A stretch of DNA of 8,326 bases from Cyclobacteriaceae bacterium (GTDB taxonomy: Bacteria > Bacteroidota > Bacteroidia > Cytophagales > Cyclobacteriaceae). Shown here piece by piece: positions 6,128-8,326 of the stretch. Made by a program: the position numbers and the translations under genes. The stretch covers positions 1 to 8,326 of the forward strand of contig JANQST010000031.1 in assembly GCA_028279155.1 (NCBI GenBank), written 5' to 3'. Each line of letters starts with the position of its first letter. Position 1 is the stretch's first letter. Below the pieces are notes generated by a model. It saw only the letters and a list, made by a program, of their open reading frames with translations. It made no database searches and was not told where the DNA came from.

Positions 6128-6930
6128 TGGAAAGAGAAGGCGAGTGAAACTTCATGTATGGCTCCAAGGTTTGAGTCAATGGAGTATGAATAGTCTAAGT
6201 GAAGTTTATTGGGGTGGAATCCAGCTCCGTAAGCACTTAAGAATGGTTGTGTGCTGAAACCAGTTCTTACAAAAACATTTTCAATTACTTGATATTCGAT
6301 TCCGGCCTTAATGATCTCATCAAAATCAAGATCTTTCTCCACTTCTATATTGATAAGCAACTCTTTACTTGGTCGATATGAAACCCCCGCTTTCATTACT
6401 GTGGGAATCTTTTCGCCTGTTTCCTTGACAAGATCTACTTGATTAAGATTGAAAATGTGGGCGCCGAAAAATAATTGTGAGGTTATTTCTGCTATTCCAC
6501 CAAATTCAATAGCGATGGCTCGTTTAGTGCCAACAGATGAAACATTGTACTGGATTACGTCTGCTGCTAACCCTAAACTCACTATTTGGAATTTGTTACC
6601 TATCGCTAAATGGAGACGCTGTTGACTGTAGAGATTATCTCCGAACCTGTAAAACCCAAAACCAGCATTTCCAATTTCTGTATGATAGATAGCTCCTGCT
6701 CCAACAATTTGAAGTTCGGTGATTCCAAACCTGTTTTGATAGCCGCCAAAAATGTAATGATTTTCAAGTCGTCCTAAACCTCCAACATTATTGAACAGGC
6801 TATATTGATCATCCAGTGTGATAGATGCGCCACCCAGGCCAGAATTTCTGGCCCCAAAATTGAACTTACCATCTTGTGAAAAGGATTGAGCCCCAATCAA
6901 AATGAAGAATAGTAAATGGATGACCTTCAT
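6124..6930 (-). CDS. PorV/PorQ-like outer membrane protein
   Basis: This 268-residue exported protein has a signal peptide (MKVIHLLFFILIGAQSFSQ, about 1-19). The N-terminal signature GARNSGLGGASITLDDQYSL (26-45), continuing FNNVGGLG, matches the G(L/M)GGA...D...FxNPAGL pattern of PorV/PorQ and UPF0164-type relatives of FadL barrels. The rest is strand-rich, with many glycines and aromatics, and it closes with VSLAFSFQ. Known relatives include PorV and PorQ, which help deliver type IX secretion cargo, but the family is broad and this protein is shorter than PorV. I therefore do not assign a type IX role. Its stop codon overlaps the start of the HhH barrel gene (ATGA, 6127-6124), so the products are likely made in step and may form one outer-membrane complex. 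It is divergent from the MORN-repeat gene, with 57 bases between the two starts. Confidence 0.8.
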   Translation of the reverse strand: MKVIHLLFFILIGAQSFSQDGKFNFGARNSGLGGASITLDDQYSLFNNVGGLGRLENHYIFGGYQNRFGITELQIVGAGAIYHTEIGNAGFGFYRFGDNLYSQQRLHLAIGNKFQIVSLGLAADVIQYNVSSVGTKRAIAIEFGGIAEITSQLFFGAHIFNLNQVDLVKETGEKIPTVMKAGVSYRPSKELLINIEVEKDLDFDEIIKAGIEYQVIENVFVRTGFSTQPFLSAYGAGFHPNKLHLDYSYSIDSNLGAIHEVSLAFSFQ

Positions 6931-6987
6931 GAGTGGAAAGTAGCCATTTCGTCAATAATTAGATATTAAACTAAGTTTACATATAGT
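6931..6987. promoter_or_regulatory. Divergent promoter region between PorV-like and MORN genes
   Basis: These 57 AT-rich bases separate two divergent start codons and so probably hold both promoters or their cores. On the plus strand, TAAGTTTA (6972-6979) resembles the Bacteroidota -7 box TAnnTTTG. It would put the transcription start only a few bases before the MORN ATG at 6988, giving a very short leader. No convincing -33 TTTG partner is seen. On the minus strand, TAATTATTG (6961-6953) is a weaker candidate. Neither start has a Shine-Dalgarno sequence. The location is inferred from gene orientation; the box assignment is weak. Confidence 0.45.
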
Positions 6988-7593
6988 ATGCGTCTGCTGT
7001 TTTTTGGTCTTTTGATAGGAATTTACTCCTCCATTATGGCTCAGGAATACTATTCAAATGGTAAACTGAAGTCAAAAGGTCTTATGGAAGATGGAAAGAA
7101 ATCAGGGACCTGGATTTATTATTATCCTAGTGGAGAAGTCAGCGCTAATCTTAACTATGCGAATGACCTTTTAAATGGTTTGCAGAAATTCTTTTCTGAG
7201 GATGGTAATTTAATTGCCATTGAAAACTGGGAGCAGGATATCCAGAAGGATTCGTCTTGGTATTACTATACAAATGGAATGCTTGAAAAGAAAGGCAATT
7301 TTGTAGATGGATTATACGATGGGTTTTGGGTGTTCTATTTCGAAAACGGCAAACTAAAAAGAAAAGGATATTACAAGATCGGACTGCCAGAAGGAGATTG
7401 GATTTTCTATTTTGAGAATGGGAACGTAAATCAATCGGGAAGTTTTATTGATGGAAAAGAATCAGGACTGTGGAGATATTATGATGAAGGTGGTGTTCAG
7501 ACTTATGAGGGAGAATGGTTGGCGGGAAAGGAAGTAGGGCAGTGGTATTTCTTTAAAAACGGGAAGAAGAAAAAGTGGAAGAACTTTGATTAA
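6988..7593 (+). CDS. Secreted MORN-repeat protein (YwqK-like, MORN_2 repeats)
   Basis: This 201-residue protein has a signal peptide (MRLLFFGLLIGIYSSIMA, 1-18) followed by MORN_2-type repeats with an exact period of 24 residues. Repeat units are 19-42, 43-66, 67-90, 91-114, 115-138, 139-162 and 163-186, with a partial eighth at 187-201. Each unit follows the pattern aromatic-Y-x-x-x-G-x-x-x-x-x-G-x-x-x-x-G-x-x-x-G-x-W. The closing Trp is seen at 42, 114, 138, 162 and 186 and is lost in units 2 and 3 (Gln66, Ser90), which are degenerate. The tail is strongly basic (KNGKKKKWKNFD). MORN_2 proteins form extended beta-hairpin ladders, often for protein or lipid contact. Databases often call this group a YwqK-family antitoxin, but the signal peptide and the absence of a toxin gene nearby make that name unlikely here. 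The gene is convergent with the Omp85 gene, and their stops overlap. Confidence 0.88.
   Translation: MRLLFFGLLIGIYSSIMAQEYYSNGKLKSKGLMEDGKKSGTWIYYYPSGEVSANLNYANDLLNGLQKFFSEDGNLIAIENWEQDIQKDSSWYYYTNGMLEKKGNFVDGLYDGFWVFYFENGKLKRKGYYKIGLPEGDWIFYFENGNVNQSGSFIDGKESGLWRYYDEGGVQTYEGEWLAGKEVGQWYFFKNGKKKKWKNFD
7019..7593 (+). repeat. Coding tandem repeat, about 72-base period (MORN_2 units)
   Basis: The MORN gene contains seven full 72-base coding units and one partial unit. At the DNA level they are diverged. Units 5 and 6 both encode FYFENG (near 7333-7350 and 7405-7422), yet four of the six codons differ at the third base. These are therefore old protein-level repeats kept by selection, not a recent DNA duplication likely to slip. 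Unit boundaries are set by the Trp spacing in the protein, so the DNA edges are approximate. Confidence 0.75.
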
Positions 7594-8326
7594 AACGCAG
7601 AAAGGAAATTCAGAAAGAAGTTTGTATCACCTAATTTATTTCTTGATAACTCAAATCTCATCACAGAATCGTGAATCAAAATGAGATCTAGGCCAACACC
7701 AATAGAGTACAAATATTGATCGTCCAGCAAGTCACTGCCTGTGTAGTTTGGAAATCCTTTAGCATAGCCCTGATCAAAAAACACCTTTCCGTATAAGCCA
7801 ATTGGAAGTGTTTGAAACTGCCTGACCGGCATGAATCCACTGATGTCCTGTTTATGAGAAAAGATCTTCTTTCTGATTGTATTCTTTTGAATAAAATAGG
7901 TACTTCCTTCAACCACACTGAGCTCATAACCTCTCAATGAATTTTTCAAAAAGCCTATGGAGAAATAGTTAAAATAGCTTCTATCATCGGGAAGGGAAAT
8001 AAGTCCTATCAAATTGCTGGCGTGATAGAAATTTTTGCCCAGGTCATTGAATTTAGCGGCACTAAAGCTGAGTGTCCAGAAATCTACTCCATCATTGTTG
8101 AGACCAAGTCCGAATTTTGTGATTCCCGCAGTGTACCATTCTCCATTCAATGGATAATTTCGATTATCTCGTTTATCCCATGCAAATTGATATCCTGCTC
8201 TGAAATACGATTGGTTTGTTGTGCTTTCACCCAGATAGTTAGGGTTAAGTGTTGCCACCGTATCAGCGATCTGGACGCTGGTATGGCCTAAGGTTAGGAA
8301 ATGGAATGAATAAAAGGAGTTTCTAT
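7590..8326 (-). CDS. Omp85 / BamA-TamA family outer membrane protein, C-terminal barrel, partial
   Basis: The frame stays open to the window edge, so the start lies beyond 8326; about 244 residues are visible. A GTG at 8258 is internal and not a real start, because the 22 codons before it (including SFYSFHFLTLG) fit the same barrel. Marks of the bacterial surface antigen (D15) domain are the strand-rich sequence, the conserved L6-loop motif LRGYE with its Arg-Gly at about 7929-7934, the late segment LYSIGVGLDLILIHDSVMRF, and the C-terminal strand NFFLNFLSAF ending in Phe. Omp85 proteins insert barrels (BamA), help assemble autotransporters (TamA) or move lipids or proteins across the outer membrane. 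The POTRA domains or other N-terminal parts that would separate these are not visible, so no symbol is given. The stop overlaps that of the convergent MORN gene. Confidence 0.9.
   Translation of the reverse strand, partial: RNSFYSFHFLTLGHTSVQIADTVATLNPNYLGESTTNQSYFRAGYQFAWDKRDNRNYPLNGEWYTAGITKFGLGLNNDGVDFWTLSFSAAKFNDLGKNFYHASNLIGLISLPDDRSYFNYFSIGFLKNSLRGYELSVVEGSTYFIQKNTIRKKIFSHKQDISGFMPVRQFQTLPIGLYGKVFFDQGYAKGFPNYTGSDLLDDQYLYSIGVGLDLILIHDSVMRFELSRNKLGDTNFFLNFLSAF

Noticed and set aside
6972..6979. TAAGTTTA as a firm -7 promoter box for the MORN gene
   Set aside because: It lacks a -33 partner and lies very close to the ATG, so I kept only a general divergent promoter region.
6988..7593. CRISPR-like or recent tandem DNA repeat in the MORN gene
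   Set aside because: The periodicity is in the protein; the DNA units are strongly diverged, with mostly synonymous differences.
8256..8258. GTG as a start for the Omp85 gene
   Set aside because: The frame stays open to the window edge, and the upstream codons read as barrel sequence of the same family.
8022..8291. 89-residue plus-strand frame near the window end
   Set aside because: It is antisense to the Omp85 barrel, with no domain, start signal or partner gene to support it.

Overview
The window looks like chromosomal DNA of a Bacteroidota bacterium, probably a marine or environmental member of the Cytophagales-type lineages. The evidence is a SusD/RagB nutrient-uptake lipoprotein, several outer-membrane barrels of Bacteroidota type (PorV/PorQ-like, helix-hairpin-helix plus barrel, Omp85), a lipoprotein amidohydrolase with a short lipobox signal, AT-rich intergenic DNA and almost no Shine-Dalgarno sequences. 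The lineage call rests on protein style only. I see no rRNA, tRNA, CRISPR array, insertion sequence or phage gene.

Layout. (1) 1-972, plus strand: the C-terminal part of a SusD-like protein whose start lies before the window. It ends at a 30-base perfect palindrome (993-1022) that acts as a two-way terminator. (2) 2220-1006, minus strand: a two-gene unit of a pirin and a single-domain VOC (glyoxalase/extradiol-dioxygenase-fold) protein, 3 bases apart. The VOC stop codon lies inside the shared terminator. The pirin is preceded by two close palindromes that could be an operator. (3) 6930-2317, minus strand: a run of four genes encoding a PorV/PorQ-like outer-membrane protein, a large barrel protein with an N-terminal helix-hairpin-helix region (ATGA overlap with the gene before it), a lipoprotein metal-dependent amidohydrolase, and a 56-residue two-helix membrane protein of PLDc_N type. 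The first convincing terminator on this strand follows the small gene (2283-2310). (4) 6988-7593, plus strand: a secreted MORN-repeat protein with an exact 24-residue period, divergent from the PorV-like gene. (5) 8326-7590, minus strand: the C-terminal barrel of an Omp85/BamA-TamA family protein, cut by the window end. It converges on the MORN gene so tightly that the two stop codons share the four bases TTAA.

How the genes work together. Most products are exported to the outer membrane, periplasm or surface. Pirin and VOC form a likely cytoplasmic oxidative or detoxifying pair. The least understood part is the coupled PorV-like and helix-hairpin-helix barrel pair: the two genes are almost certainly made together, but their function is unknown. 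Its HhH region has lost the glycine hairpins expected for DNA contact, so the usual 'ComEA-like DNA-binding' label should be doubted. I found no clear defence system, mobile island or other wholly new system.
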